Assembly (NCBI GenBank): GCA_044224905.1
Contig: JBGAJN010000002.1
Coordinates: 1,550,001-1,614,000, forward strand
Length of the DNA: 64,000 bases
Direction: 5' to 3'
Origin: JBGAJN01 sp044224905
GTDB lineage: Bacteria > Verrucomicrobiota > Verrucomicrobiia > Limisphaerales > JBGAJN01
Translations under genes and position numbers: made by a program
Shown: positions 43,085 to 52,312 of the stretch, piece by piece
Layout: every line of letters begins with the position of its first letter
Numbering within the stretch: position 1 is the first letter of the stretch
Notes under the pieces: generated by a model
The model's input: only the letters and a program-made list of their open reading frames with translations
What the model was told of the DNA's origin: nothing
The model's database searches: none

Positions 43085-45841
43085 TTACTTCTTCTTGCCC
43101 TTGGAGGCAGCGGCTTTGCGCTTCTCTTCGATCGCCGCCTGCGCAGCGGCGAGGCGGGCAACCGGCACGCGATACGGCGAGCAGCTCACGTAGGTGAGGC
43201 CCACGCGATGGCAGAACTTGACGGAGTCAGGATCGCCACCGTGTTCACCGCAGATGCCGAGCTTGATGCCAGGGCGGGTCTTGTTGCCCTTCTCGGCCGC
43301 GATCTGCACGAGTTGGCCGACGCCGGTCTGGTCGATGGACGCGAACGGATTCTTCTTCACGATTTCGTTTTCGGTATAAGCACCGAGGAAGGAACCGGAG
43401 TCGTCGCGGCTCATGCCCAAGCAGGTTTGGGTGAGGTCGTTCGTGCCGAAGCTGAAGAATTCAGCCGTCTGCGCGATTTCGTCAGCGGTCAACGCGCCAC
43501 GAGGAATTTCAATCATCGTGCCGACGCTGTAGGCGATCTTGACCTTCTTTTCCTTCTGCACCTGGGCAGCGACTTCGTGAACGATCGCGACCTGGAGGTC
43601 GAGTTCCTTCTTGAAGCCGACGAGCGGGATCATGATCTCGGGCTTGGCCTTGTAGCCTTCCTTCGTTGCATCCGCAGCCGCTTCGAGAACAGCACGCGCC
43701 TGCATGCGGGTGATTTCGGGATACTTGATGCCGAGGCGGCAGCCGCGGAAACCGAGCATCGGGTTGAACTCATGCAACTCGTGAACGCGAGCCATGATCT
43801 TCTCGACGCTGATGCCGAGCTTCTGCGCGAGGTCGACCTGCTGCTCTTTCGAGTGCGGGAGGAATTCATGCAGCGGCGGATCGAGGAAGCGGATCGTGGC
43901 CGGATAACCTTTCAGTGCCTTGAAGATTCCGTGGAAGTCTTCGCGCTGATAGGGGAGGAGTTTCGCGAGTGCGGCTTCGCGCGCCGGGAGACTGTCGGCG
44001 AGAATCATTTCGCGCATCGCGTCGATGCGATCGCCTTCGAAGAACATGTGCTCGGTACGAGTGAGGCCGATGCCCACGGCGCCAAACGCGATTGCTTGGC
44101 GGGTCTGCTCGGGCGTATCAGCGTTCGTGCGGACGGACAGGCGACTGGCCTTCGAGCACCAGTTCATGAGCTGCACGTAGTTCTTATACTTCTCGGTCTT
44201 CTGCGCGACTTTGTCGTCGTTCAACAGGCCGGTGATGATTTCGGACGGAGCCGTCTTGATCTGGCCGGCGTAAACTAGGCCGGACGTTCCATCGATGGAA
44301 AGGAAATCACCTTCGTTGAAGGTCTGGCCGTCGATCGTGGTGGTCTTCTTGTCGTAGTCGATCGCAACGCCAGCGGCGCCGCAAACGCAGACCTTGCCCA
44401 TCTGGCGGGCGACGAGTGCTGCGTGCGAGCTCACACCACCGCGAGCGGTGAGAATGCCTTCCGCCGCGATCATGCCGCGCAAGTCTTCGGGTGAAGTCTC
44501 GACGCGAACGAGAAGAACTTTTTCCCCTTTGTCCGCAGCTTGAACGGCGCGCTCAGCGTTGAAATATACTTTGCCGGTGGCGGCGCCAGGACCAGCGGGA
44601 AGCCCGGTGGCGATAACTTTGGCCTTCTTCACTTCGTTGAGATCGAAGATCGGGGCGAGGAGTTGTTCGAGCTGATCGGCCGGGTTGCGCAAAATCGCGG
44701 TTTCCCAGTCGATGAGTTTCTCCTTCACCATGTCAGCGGCGAACTTGAGCGCGGCGGCGGCGGTGCGCTTGCCGTTACGCGTCTGGAGCATGAACAGCTT
44801 GCCTTCCTGAATCGTGAACTCGATGTCTTGCACGTCCTTGAAGTGCTTCTCGAGCGTCTTGCGGACCGTGAGCAACTCGGCGTAGCTCTTGGGCATGACA
44901 TCTTTGAGCTTGAGAACGGGCTCAGGAGTGCGGACGCCAGCGACAACGTCTTCACCTTGGGCGTTGACGAGGAACTCACCGTAGAATTCGTTCGTGCCGT
45001 TGGCCGGGTTGCGAGTGAACGCGACGCCGGAGCCGGAAGTTTCGCCCGTGTTGCCGAACACCATCGCTTGAACGTTGACGGCCGTTCCCCATTCGGTGGG
45101 GATGTTGTATTTACGGCGATACACGATCGCGCGGTCATTCATCCAGGAGCTGAACACAGCGCCAGCGGCGCCGCGAAGTTGGTCCCAAGGATCGTTGGGG
45201 AACACCTTGCCGGTGCGTTCCTTCACGAGCGCCTTGAAGCGCTTCACGAGTTCCTGCTGGTCTTCGGCGGTGAGCTTCGAGTCCTCGATGTCGCCATGAT
45301 ACTTTTCGTGCTTGAAGCCTTCGATGACGGTTTCAAACGGTTCGTGATCTTCACCCTCGCGCTTCTGCACGCCGAGCACGACGTCGCCATACATCTGAAT
45401 GAAACGGCGGTAGCAATCCCAGGCGAAACGTTCGTTGCCTGTAGCTTGCACCAAGGCGACGACAGTCTGGTCGTTCAAGCCGAGGTTCAAAATCGTATCC
45501 ATCATGCCGGGCATGGAATCGCGTGCGCCCGAACGAACGGCAACGAGAAGCGGCATGCCGCTGGTCGCACCGAACTTCGTTCCCATGATCTTTTCCATGT
45601 TGGCAACGCCAGCTTCCATCTGCTTCTGCAGTTCCTTCGGGTAAGTCTTCTTGTGCGCGTAGTAATACGTGCAAACTTCGGTCGTGATCGTGAATCCGGG
45701 AGGAACCGGGAGGCCGATGCGGGTCATTTCGGCGAGGTTCGCGCCCTTGCCGCCGAGGAGTGCCTTCATTGAGCCGTCGCCATCGGCTTTTTTATTACCC
45801 CAAGTGTAAACGTATTTCGTGGATTTGGTTGCTTTAGCCAT
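43085..45841 (-). CDS. ppdK: Pyruvate, phosphate dikinase
   Basis: 918 residues, a full-length PPDK. N-terminal ATP-grasp domain (LLGGKGANLAEMTRIGLPVPPGF outline, about 28-50), the phospho-histidine swivelling domain GILTARGGVSSHAALVARQMG (His near residue 470, with VSSH in place of the common MTSH), and the C-terminal PEP/pyruvate barrel (FSFGTNDLTQTCLGMSRDD outline, near 790; GICGEHGGDP near the end). It interconverts pyruvate and PEP with ATP and phosphate, serving glycolysis or gluconeogenesis. It appears to be transcribed alone. Confidence 0.97.
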   Translation of the reverse strand: MAKATKSTKYVYTWGNKKADGDGSMKALLGGKGANLAEMTRIGLPVPPGFTITTEVCTYYYAHKKTYPKELQKQMEAGVANMEKIMGTKFGATSGMPLLVAVRSGARDSMPGMMDTILNLGLNDQTVVALVQATGNERFAWDCYRRFIQMYGDVVLGVQKREGEDHEPFETVIEGFKHEKYHGDIEDSKLTAEDQQELVKRFKALVKERTGKVFPNDPWDQLRGAAGAVFSSWMNDRAIVYRRKYNIPTEWGTAVNVQAMVFGNTGETSGSGVAFTRNPANGTNEFYGEFLVNAQGEDVVAGVRTPEPVLKLKDVMPKSYAELLTVRKTLEKHFKDVQDIEFTIQEGKLFMLQTRNGKRTAAAALKFAADMVKEKLIDWETAILRNPADQLEQLLAPIFDLNEVKKAKVIATGLPAGPGAATGKVYFNAERAVQAADKGEKVLLVRVETSPEDLRGMIAAEGILTARGGVSSHAALVARQMGKVCVCGAAGVAIDYDKKTTTIDGQTFNEGDFLSIDGTSGLVYAGQIKTAPSEIITGLLNDDKVAQKTEKYKNYVQLMNWCSKASRLSVRTNADTPEQTRQAIAFGAVGIGLTRTEHMFFEGDRIDAMREMILADSLPAREAALAKLLPYQREDFHGIFKALKGYPATIRFLDPPLHEFLPHSKEQQVDLAQKLGISVEKIMARVHELHEFNPMLGFRGCRLGIKYPEITRMQARAVLEAAADATKEGYKAKPEIMIPLVGFKKELDLQVAIVHEVAAQVQKEKKVKIAYSVGTMIEIPRGALTADEIAQTAEFFSFGTNDLTQTCLGMSRDDSGSFLGAYTENEIVKKNPFASIDQTGVGQLVQIAAEKGNKTRPGIKLGICGEHGGDPDSVKFCHRVGLTYVSCSPYRVPVARLAAAQAAIEEKRKAAASKGKKK

Positions 45842-46012
45842 AAATCAAGATGTGCAATATGTTCAGTTCGTGTCGGTGAAAACGTCCGCAGAAACGAGGC
45901 GCGAAAACTACCAGAGGAGCATTTGGAGTCAATTACGATTGCGCATCAAGTGGTCGAGCGAAAATGCCGATGCTCTGCGCGGAAGCGGCCTAAAAAATCG
46001 TGGGAAAACCAG

Positions 46013-46040
46013 TTGACGTTCGGGTTGGTGATTCTGTAAC
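46013..46040 (+). promoter_or_regulatory. Predicted promoter of tRNA-Asn
   Basis: TTGACG (46013-46018), 16-base spacer, TGTAAC (46035-46040), placing the transcription start about 13 bases before the tRNA. The rest of the 218-base gap between ppdK and the tRNA shows nothing else I can name. Confidence 0.55.
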
Positions 46041-46059
46041 GTGCCGCTCCGTTTCGGGT

Positions 46060-46134
46060 TCCAGAGTAGCTCAATGGTAGAGCACGCGGCTGTTAACCGT
46101 GGGGTTGTAGGTTCGAGCCCTACCTCTGGAGCCA
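46060..46134 (+). tRNA. tRNA-Asn (anticodon GTT)
   Basis: TCCAGAG pairs with CTCTGGA, followed by discriminator G and an encoded CCA. The D arm is AGCTCAATGGTAGAGC, the anticodon arm GCGGCTGTTAACCGT gives anticodon GTT, and the T arm has GTAGGTTCGAGCCCTAC. Length 75. A run of T residues follows directly (46135-46142) and probably ends the transcript. Confidence 0.97.
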
Positions 46135-46146
46135 GTTTTTTTGCCC

Positions 46147-46962
46147 TCAAGCCCTTCCTGAACTTCCGTTGCTTCCGTCGAGAGATTTCCGGGCGCTTGT
46201 TTCTTGGCACCGTTTGAATGCGGCCATGCCACACGGAAGAAAGGACACGGACGCGGTGAAAAAAGCGAAGACCCCCACGGTTCCGACCCACTCCCAGAAC
46301 GCGAGTCGCCACAATGGTGTGTTGCGGAACGATTGCCGGAAATTCTCGGCCCACGCTTGATCCGCTTTCTTTCCCAGAAGGACCAGAATTCCCAGAAGAA
46401 TGACAACGGTGATCGGCAGCACGGTCAATGTTGCCCAAGAAGCCACGAGCGAGCTTTTTAATTGTCGGCGTCCACCGAACGCGGGCAACCAATCGATTAC
46501 GCTGGCAGCGCTGCAGCACAGCATTGCGGCGGCGAACGTTGCCGCCGCTGCGCGAGCAAGAAATTCGTGCAGTGAGTAGATGCCGATGAGCGGTTGAATG
46601 TGCGGCGCGCCGAGCGAAAGCAGGATCAGGACAAAGCTTAGTGAGAATGCCGATGAAGTGAAGCGGGCGATTCGTGGCATGACGTACTTGAGATGTAGCC
46701 CCACGTAGCCGGCGAACGGCCAGATGAAGATCACCGCAGCGGTCAGGCCGAGCGACGGTAGCCAATAGCCATTCGGGTTATCGCGGGGCGAAATTAGGAT
46801 TGAGATGACGTCCGTCCTCCAGTCGTATTTCCCTTCGAACAGAAATGCCGCGCCGATCGTGGTGGCGAAAAACGACAGGAAGCTGAGCGGCAGCAGCGTC
46901 GTCAGGAACGTCGTCCGTGAGACGTTCCCGATCAAAACGTTGTGAATTGCCGGCGGCATCAA
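46147..46962 (-). CDS. Integral membrane protein of unknown function (DUF998-like)
   Basis: 271 residues with about six to seven hydrophobic helices, for example LLPLSFLSFFATTIGAAFLF near the N terminus and LPITVVILLGILVLLG near residue 183. A conserved-looking ISPRDNPNGYWLPSLGLTAA at about 57-76 resembles proteins of the DUF998/Frag1-type membrane families, but the match is loose. The C-terminal tail is Ser/Gly-rich and cytoplasmic or periplasmic. It converges on tRNA-Asn. No operon partner is evident. Confidence 0.75.
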   Translation of the reverse strand: MMPPAIHNVLIGNVSRTTFLTTLLPLSFLSFFATTIGAAFLFEGKYDWRTDVISILISPRDNPNGYWLPSLGLTAAVIFIWPFAGYVGLHLKYVMPRIARFTSSAFSLSFVLILLSLGAPHIQPLIGIYSLHEFLARAAAATFAAAMLCCSAASVIDWLPAFGGRRQLKSSLVASWATLTVLPITVVILLGILVLLGKKADQAWAENFRQSFRNTPLWRLAFWEWVGTVGVFAFFTASVSFLPCGMAAFKRCQETSARKSLDGSNGSSGRA

Positions 46963-47097
46963 TCTTTTGACGATGATGAGCTAATCACGGCCCGTCGAGT
47001 CCAAAGCCAATGCCGAGGGTTAAATTCGTGCGCCGAAAATTGTCCTGCCTGATTACCAAATATTCCCGTGCGACAGTTGAGGCGTGGGATTGCTGCG

Positions 47098-49953
47098 TTA
47101 AACCGGACCGCGTTGAATCAAGCGAATCGCGTCCAACCGAAGTCGAGCCGTTGCAAGATGCTGATCAAGCAGTTGCTTCTGTTTAATCAGGGCTTCGATT
47201 TCTTCCATGCGCACATTGCGATTCACCTTTTGGAGTTCCCTCAGCCGCGAAATCTCGCGATCGAGTTGTGTGGCCATTTCTTTGCGCGCTTGGGCGACCA
47301 GCGTGGGCGATTGGGTTTCCGCACGGATCAACGCTCCTTCGAGCATCTGCGGAACGACGTCGTCGCGAAGACCGGGCAGATCGAGCATTTGATGAACGAC
47401 GCCATTTCGGAGATTGCGCGTGAATGCCGGTGAAGCGGTGACCACGCTGTGATCTTCGCCGTGGTGATCGACGAGGACGCGCACGGGCGTCGGCGGAAGG
47501 AATCGATCGAGGTGGAGTTCCGGCGGGGCGATGCATTCGAGAACAAAGATCGCTTCGAGATACAACCCGGCGACCTTATTGTCCGGCCAGCGGCCGAAAG
47601 CGCTGTTGCCTTTTTCCGAACCAAGCAACAAATCCATCGCGCCGGTGACGAGGGGATGATCCCAGCTGAGGAATTGAATGTCTTCACGGGACAGCGCACG
47701 TGGGCGATCACTCGTGACGGTCATTCCGTCGGCGGGAAGACCGGGAAATGAATCTGCGAATACGCCCGCCGAGCCGAGGCGGAACGTGCGTTTGGCGAGC
47801 TCTTCGACGTGAATGCCGAAGTGGTCGAAGACCGCGAGCATGAACGCATCGATCGATTGATCGTCATCCTGTGCGCGAATTTGCCGGACCATTTGGGCGG
47901 CGATTTCGGGGCGGAAAGAATTCAGTTCGAGCAGGCGATCGCGTCCTTGTTCCAGTTGCGCAGCGAGTTCTTCGCGTGCCGACTTGGTAGTGGCGATGAG
48001 TTGTTCGAGTTCAGCGCGAGCAGTTTCCTGCATCTCGTGAAAATCCTGTGCGAGATCGTGAACCTGCGAACCGAAACGTTCCAACAGTTCGCGTCCGCCC
48101 CGAAGGTTGCGTTCGAAAGCGTTCAAACCCTCGTGATACCAGCGCGTGAGGACTTCCTGCGAGCTGCCCTCGATGAACGGCACGTGAACATGGATCTCGG
48201 AGGTCTGCCCGATTCGGTCTAGCCGGCCGATGCGTTGTTCGAGGAGCTCGGGATCGAGCGGCAAATCGAAGAGCACTAAATGATGCGCGAACTGAAAGTT
48301 TCGTCCCTCGCTGCCGATCTCGGAGCAAATGAGCACACGCGCTCCGTCGTCTTCGGCGAACCATGCGGCGTTGCGATCGCGTTGGACCAACTGCAGACCT
48401 TCATGAAACAACGCCACGGGGACGTTGATCTGTTTGCGCAATTCGTCGTCGATTGCTTCGACTTTTCGCTGCGTGCGACAGATCAGGAGAATCTTCTCTT
48501 TCGGGAGCGCACGCAAAAGGTCGGCTAACCAGATCACGCGCGGGTCGTCGCCGAACGAGGGCGTGAATTTTGATTCGGTCGCGGAATTGGTGTCGGCGGC
48601 AAATTCATCGGCAAGGCGATCGAACAACTTTGGCGACGCATCCGCTGCGGTGAGCGGAATTAGATGCGGCGTTCGCTGGGGAAAGCCCGTCATTGTGGCG
48701 CGGGTGTTGCGGAACATCACGCGACCGGTTCCGTGTTGATCGAGCAACGCATTGATAAGCTCGGTGCGTAAGGTCGTGTCGCCCGACTTGATGCGATCGA
48801 GTTGCTGGCGAACGACGTTTTCGTCGCGGAGAAGAATCCCGGCCAGTTGGTGGGTCTCGGTCGCAGATAGCTCGTGCTGGGCGAGGAGTTTTTCGGCAAT
48901 GCCGGCCACGTTTCGATAGTGTTCCGCTTCCTTGATGAATTCGCCCAAATCGAAATATCGATCCGCATCCAGAAGTCGCAGGCGGGCGAAGTGGCTGGCC
49001 ACGCCGAGTTGTTCGGGCGTCGCGGTTAGTAGCAGGAGCCCCGGAGTTTTTCGGCCGAGCGCTTCGACGAGCGCATATTCCGGACTCACGGTGGTCGGCG
49101 ACCAACCGAGGTGATGCGCTTCGTCGACGACGAGGATGTCCCAATTAGCCGCGATCGCTTGCTGCGTGCGACGTTCGTTACCCGCTAGCAAATTGATTCC
49201 GCAAAGAATCAATTGATCGTCGAGGAAAGGGTTCTCATCTGGATTCGCCGTCTCAATCGCGTCGCAACGTGCTTCGTCGAAGATGTGAAACCAAAGGTTG
49301 AAGCGGCGCAGGAGTTCGACGAACCACTGGTGAACGAGCGGTTCGGGAACGAGAATCAGCGCGCGTTGAACGCGGCCGGTCTGAATCAACCGATGAAGGA
49401 TCAGGCATGCTTCGATGGTTTTTCCGAGACCGACTTCGTCGGCGAGCAGAACGCGCGGAATCAATCGACTAGCCACTTCGGGCGCGATGTAGAGTTGATG
49501 CGGGATGAGGTCGATACGACCGCCGACAAATCCGCGGACTTTGGATTTGCGCCGCCGGTGTTGATGCAGCAAAGCGGAGTAGCGGAGATCGAAGACCTCG
49601 GACGGCTCGACGTGGCCATTGAGCAAGCGTTCGTCGGGTTGATTGAAGCTGATTGTATCGCTTAGTTCAGTTTCGCAAAGCTGTGCACCGGCGCCGCGAT
49701 AGGTGATCAGACCGTTCTGTTCGGCAACGGATTGCACCTTCAATGATGTGTTGGTGCGGCTCTTGATGGTATCGCCAACTCGGAAACGCACGCGGCGCAG
49801 TGGCGCGTTGTCGATCGCATACTGACGCGTCTCGCCGCTGGCTGCGAACGACACGGTCACCGCGCGTGGGGTGATTTGCGCGATGGCGCCCATCCCGAGT
49901 TCAGGTTCGGATTCGCTGATCCAGCGTTGGCCTATTTGGAGGCGGTTTGACAT
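47098..49953 (-). CDS. rapA: RapA/HepA-like SWI2/SNF2 ATPase
   Basis: 951 residues from the ATG at 49953, because MSNRLQIGQRWISESEPELG aligns with the RapA start. After RapA-type N-terminal Tudor-like repeats comes the helicase core: LADEVGLGKTIEACLILHRL (Walker A), VVDEAHHLGW (DEAH), LLLLTATPEQLG, then FHEGLQLVQRDRNAAWFAED and EQRIGRLDRIGQT (motif VI). Family members bind RNA polymerase and recycle it after termination. The C-terminal region includes LVDHHGEDHS and a predicted coiled coil. It is transcribed alone. Confidence 0.93.
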   Translation of the reverse strand: MSNRLQIGQRWISESEPELGMGAIAQITPRAVTVSFAASGETRQYAIDNAPLRRVRFRVGDTIKSRTNTSLKVQSVAEQNGLITYRGAGAQLCETELSDTISFNQPDERLLNGHVEPSEVFDLRYSALLHQHRRRKSKVRGFVGGRIDLIPHQLYIAPEVASRLIPRVLLADEVGLGKTIEACLILHRLIQTGRVQRALILVPEPLVHQWFVELLRRFNLWFHIFDEARCDAIETANPDENPFLDDQLILCGINLLAGNERRTQQAIAANWDILVVDEAHHLGWSPTTVSPEYALVEALGRKTPGLLLLTATPEQLGVASHFARLRLLDADRYFDLGEFIKEAEHYRNVAGIAEKLLAQHELSATETHQLAGILLRDENVVRQQLDRIKSGDTTLRTELINALLDQHGTGRVMFRNTRATMTGFPQRTPHLIPLTAADASPKLFDRLADEFAADTNSATESKFTPSFGDDPRVIWLADLLRALPKEKILLICRTQRKVEAIDDELRKQINVPVALFHEGLQLVQRDRNAAWFAEDDGARVLICSEIGSEGRNFQFAHHLVLFDLPLDPELLEQRIGRLDRIGQTSEIHVHVPFIEGSSQEVLTRWYHEGLNAFERNLRGGRELLERFGSQVHDLAQDFHEMQETARAELEQLIATTKSAREELAAQLEQGRDRLLELNSFRPEIAAQMVRQIRAQDDDQSIDAFMLAVFDHFGIHVEELAKRTFRLGSAGVFADSFPGLPADGMTVTSDRPRALSREDIQFLSWDHPLVTGAMDLLLGSEKGNSAFGRWPDNKVAGLYLEAIFVLECIAPPELHLDRFLPPTPVRVLVDHHGEDHSVVTASPAFTRNLRNGVVHQMLDLPGLRDDVVPQMLEGALIRAETQSPTLVAQARKEMATQLDREISRLRELQKVNRNVRMEEIEALIKQKQLLDQHLATARLRLDAIRLIQRGPV

Positions 49954-50179
49954 TAACAATTACTTTGTGCCGTTGCGTTGTTACCACGTCGTCGTAGTGC
50001 GACAACGTTTCTCGAGCATCAACGCTCTTGTGAAACGAGGCTACAAGATTTTCGCGGAGCAGAGGGGCGCAATTTACTTAGTGCAAGTTTGACCACGATC
50101 TATGCGCTTCACTACGATTGGGCAAAGAACTGGTATCGCCTCCGTCGCTGAATTTTCCGCGGATGGATTTGGCAACTCG

Positions 50180-51067
50180 ATGATAAACAATATGAGCACG
50201 ACTCCGGAAAACTCGAACAAGCTTTCTCGGGAAGCTCGACCCGTGGCGAACACTCCAGCGGAAGATAGTAGTGACAGCGCGAAGCGTTCGCTGGCGGATT
50301 ATCACCTGCTGGAGGGGCCGCACTCGCGCACGGGCGAGTTCCTCACATTGCTCAATGTGCTGCGTGATTACCTGCGCGGATTGCGCGTGCTGCATTTCGT
50401 CGGACCTTGCGTGACGGTGTTCGGATCGGCGCGAACGAAAGAGACGGATCCGGCGTATCAGAAGGCGCGCGAGATTGGAGCGGCGATTGCGAAGCTCGGT
50501 TTTACCGTAATGACCGGCGGCGGTCCGGGCATCATGGAAGCCGCCAATCGCGGCGCGAAAGACGTTGGCGGTCGGTCCGTCGGCTGCAACATCGAACTGC
50601 CGACGGAGCAGGGGGCCAATCCGTATTTGGATCGTTGGGTAACGATTCGCTACTTCTCGGTGCGCAAAACACTTTTGATGAAATACTCGTATGCGTTCGT
50701 GGTGTGTCCTGGTGGATTAGGCACGCTCGACGAACTGTTCGAAGCGCTCACCCTCATTCAAACGGGCAAGGTGATGAATTTTCCCGTTGTCCTTTTGGGC
50801 CGGGATTACTGGAGGGAGTTGATCGTGTTACTGGAAAAGATGGTCGCGGCGGGCACCATCAGTCCGGGCGATATGAACATGATTTTCGTCACTGATTCAG
50901 TGGATGAAGCGGTCACGCACATCGAAGAGAAGTCGATCAAACCCTTCGGGCTCCGGCCGATCACGCGACGTCCGTTGCCGTGGTTGCTTGAACGCGGATT
51001 GCTTGAAGCGAGACGTTTCGCGGGTTCGTCACGCCGGTTGTTGAACGGCAGTGCCTCCGGTAAATAG
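50180..51067 (+). CDS. LOG-family (TIGR00730) nucleotide-binding protein
   Basis: 295 residues from the ATG at 50180; an ATG four codons on, or one 26 codons upstream, are also possible. The Rossmann-like core has TVFGSARTKETDPAY, VMTGGGPGIMEAANRGA and VVCPGGLGTLDELFEALTLIQTG (outline), the GGGxGxM and PGGxGTxxE motifs of cytokinin-riboside-monophosphate phosphoribohydrolases (LOG). In bacteria such proteins cleave nucleoside monophosphates such as AMP to base plus ribose 5-phosphate. The first ~45 residues are low complexity and likely disordered. Confidence 0.9.
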   Translation: MINNMSTTPENSNKLSREARPVANTPAEDSSDSAKRSLADYHLLEGPHSRTGEFLTLLNVLRDYLRGLRVLHFVGPCVTVFGSARTKETDPAYQKAREIGAAIAKLGFTVMTGGGPGIMEAANRGAKDVGGRSVGCNIELPTEQGANPYLDRWVTIRYFSVRKTLLMKYSYAFVVCPGGLGTLDELFEALTLIQTGKVMNFPVVLLGRDYWRELIVLLEKMVAAGTISPGDMNMIFVTDSVDEAVTHIEEKSIKPFGLRPITRRPLPWLLERGLLEARRFAGSSRRLLNGSASGK

Positions 51068-51431
51068 CGTGTTTCGGGGCTGCAGGTTTGTGCCGGCTGA
51101 ACTCGGACAGAAGCAAGATTTGCCGTGTTCTACCGTGCCTGTGCAGGGAACGAGGAATCGTGAGGGCTGAATCCGTCCAGCCGGGACAGGAATGGAACTG
51201 GCGGTGAAAACGACCAAGTAAACACCGCCAGCCCCACTTACCTGCCTGGTCACCGCAGACGTTCTCGCGGCTACAAGGACATCGACGCAACTGGTTTTGC
51301 AATGAAGGATTTGGCAGTCTCTTGAGCCGTGATCGGAGTGTAGTGGTAATCCACTACACGGAACTGAACATTCGCGTAGGAAGATCCCCCAAGTGGTCGG
51401 CGGCGGCACGGCGCGTGCTGAGCAAAGGGGC
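51068..51431. other. Intergenic interval with a perfect 22-base inverted repeat
   Basis: No gene supported. It contains GTGTAGTGG (51338-51346), TAAT, CCACTACAC (51351-51359), a 9-base perfect inverted repeat listed separately. The remaining sequence shows only weak, unrelated symmetry. Confidence 0.4.
51338..51359. repeat. Inverted repeat, candidate operator
   Basis: Perfect 9-base arms (GTGTAGTGG and CCACTACAC) around TAAT, about 70 bases upstream of the 90-residue gene. There is no following T run, so it is not a typical terminator. A sequence sharing the left arm, GTGTAGTGGAT, appears near 33945 without its partner. Confidence 0.5.
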
Positions 51432-51704
51432 ATGCCTCACGAAGCTAGCGTCCGGCATCAACCGCCGGTTGAATGGTGGGAACGACTTCTCACCTGTGGA
51501 TTCCTTTTTCACGAATTCGAATGCGATGGCGAATCCGTTGACGCCGTGCGCAGCTTCCGTTGTAGGAAGTGCGGCTACGTTTCGGCTTACCGGCAGGCAT
51601 CGTCGCTCGATGGGACGCCGCAGTGGAAAAAGATCGATGCGGCTGCTTACGAATTTAACAAATCGCACCAAACTGCGTCACCCCGCCAATCGCAAACTCA
51701 CTGA
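51432..51704 (+). CDS. Small hypothetical protein with a CxxC segment
   Basis: 90 residues from the ATG at 51432, which follows an AAGGGG sequence. It contains VEWWERLLTCGFLFHEFEC, then VRSFRCRKCGYVSAYR, a single CRKC pair that might be half of a zinc site together with the two upstream cysteines. The end is one base before the lipoprotein gene, so they may be translationally coupled. Both the reading frame and the start are less certain than most genes here. Confidence 0.55.
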   Translation: MPHEASVRHQPPVEWWERLLTCGFLFHEFECDGESVDAVRSFRCRKCGYVSAYRQASSLDGTPQWKKIDAAAYEFNKSHQTASPRQSQTH

Positions 51705-51705
51705 G

Positions 51706-52149
51706 ATGCCGCTCCTCCTGAATTGGAAATCATCGCTCGTCGGAATCGCATTGGCCGGCTGCGTCATTTTCAATGGCTGCACTTCCAATGAATACGATGG
51801 CGGAAAGGAATTGGTGGCGCGCCACTTTGATCGAATGGCCAATGAGGATTTCACCAGCGCGTTGGATGAATACGCTCCCGCGTTTTTCAAAAAGATTTCC
51901 CGCGACGAATGGGAAACCAAACTGCGCAACATGATTCAAAACATGGGCGAGCTGCAAAGCTACAAAGTCGGTAGCGCGTCCATTCGCAGAGAGTCGAGCG
52001 GGCCAGCTTCTGGAACCTATGTGTCGGTCGGTTGTCAGACGAAATACAAACGCTTCCGAGTTCAGGAGGAATTGATCTATTTCAAGAAGCGGCCGGACGA
52101 CGAGTTTCAGATTCTCAAGCATCGTGTCACCTCGGTGAAGGAGTTGTGA
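51706..52149 (+). CDS. Putative lipoprotein of unknown function
   Basis: 147 residues from the ATG at 51706, preferred to an upstream start because it places a clean lipobox: IALAGCVIFNGCTSNEYDGG, with either Cys as the lipid-modified residue. The mature part (HFDRMANEDFTSALDEYAPAFF, then KISRDEWETKLRNM) looks like small DUF4878/NTF2-like stress-type proteins. It should be attached to a membrane facing the periplasm. Function unknown. Confidence 0.72.
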   Translation: MPLLLNWKSSLVGIALAGCVIFNGCTSNEYDGGKELVARHFDRMANEDFTSALDEYAPAFFKKISRDEWETKLRNMIQNMGELQSYKVGSASIRRESSGPASGTYVSVGCQTKYKRFRVQEELIYFKKRPDDEFQILKHRVTSVKEL

Positions 52150-52312
52150 TTTAGGAATAGGGTGCGTCTGGGTGCTGACGTGGGAAATCCGCCAGCCTTT
52201 TTCCTATGTATCTCGCCGCGCAATCTCAATTTGAACGCAGGCAGATTCAGTTCGTGTTTAACCTGCATTAAGCAGGAAAATCATCGGGGCGCGATTCCCG
52301 TGAGATTGTGTT

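Noticed and set aside
42947..44278. 443-codon plus-strand frame after the phosphatase gene
   Set aside because: It runs through the ppdK terminator and antisense to ppdK; it looks like His/Asp/Arg-rich shadow sequence.
44540..45772. 410-codon plus-strand frame inside ppdK
   Set aside because: Antisense shadow of a conserved enzyme; no start signals or recognisable domains.
45929..46765. 278-codon minus-strand frame overlapping tRNA-Asn and the membrane protein
   Set aside because: It runs through the tRNA and is out of frame with the hydrophobic membrane-protein reading, which has the better features.
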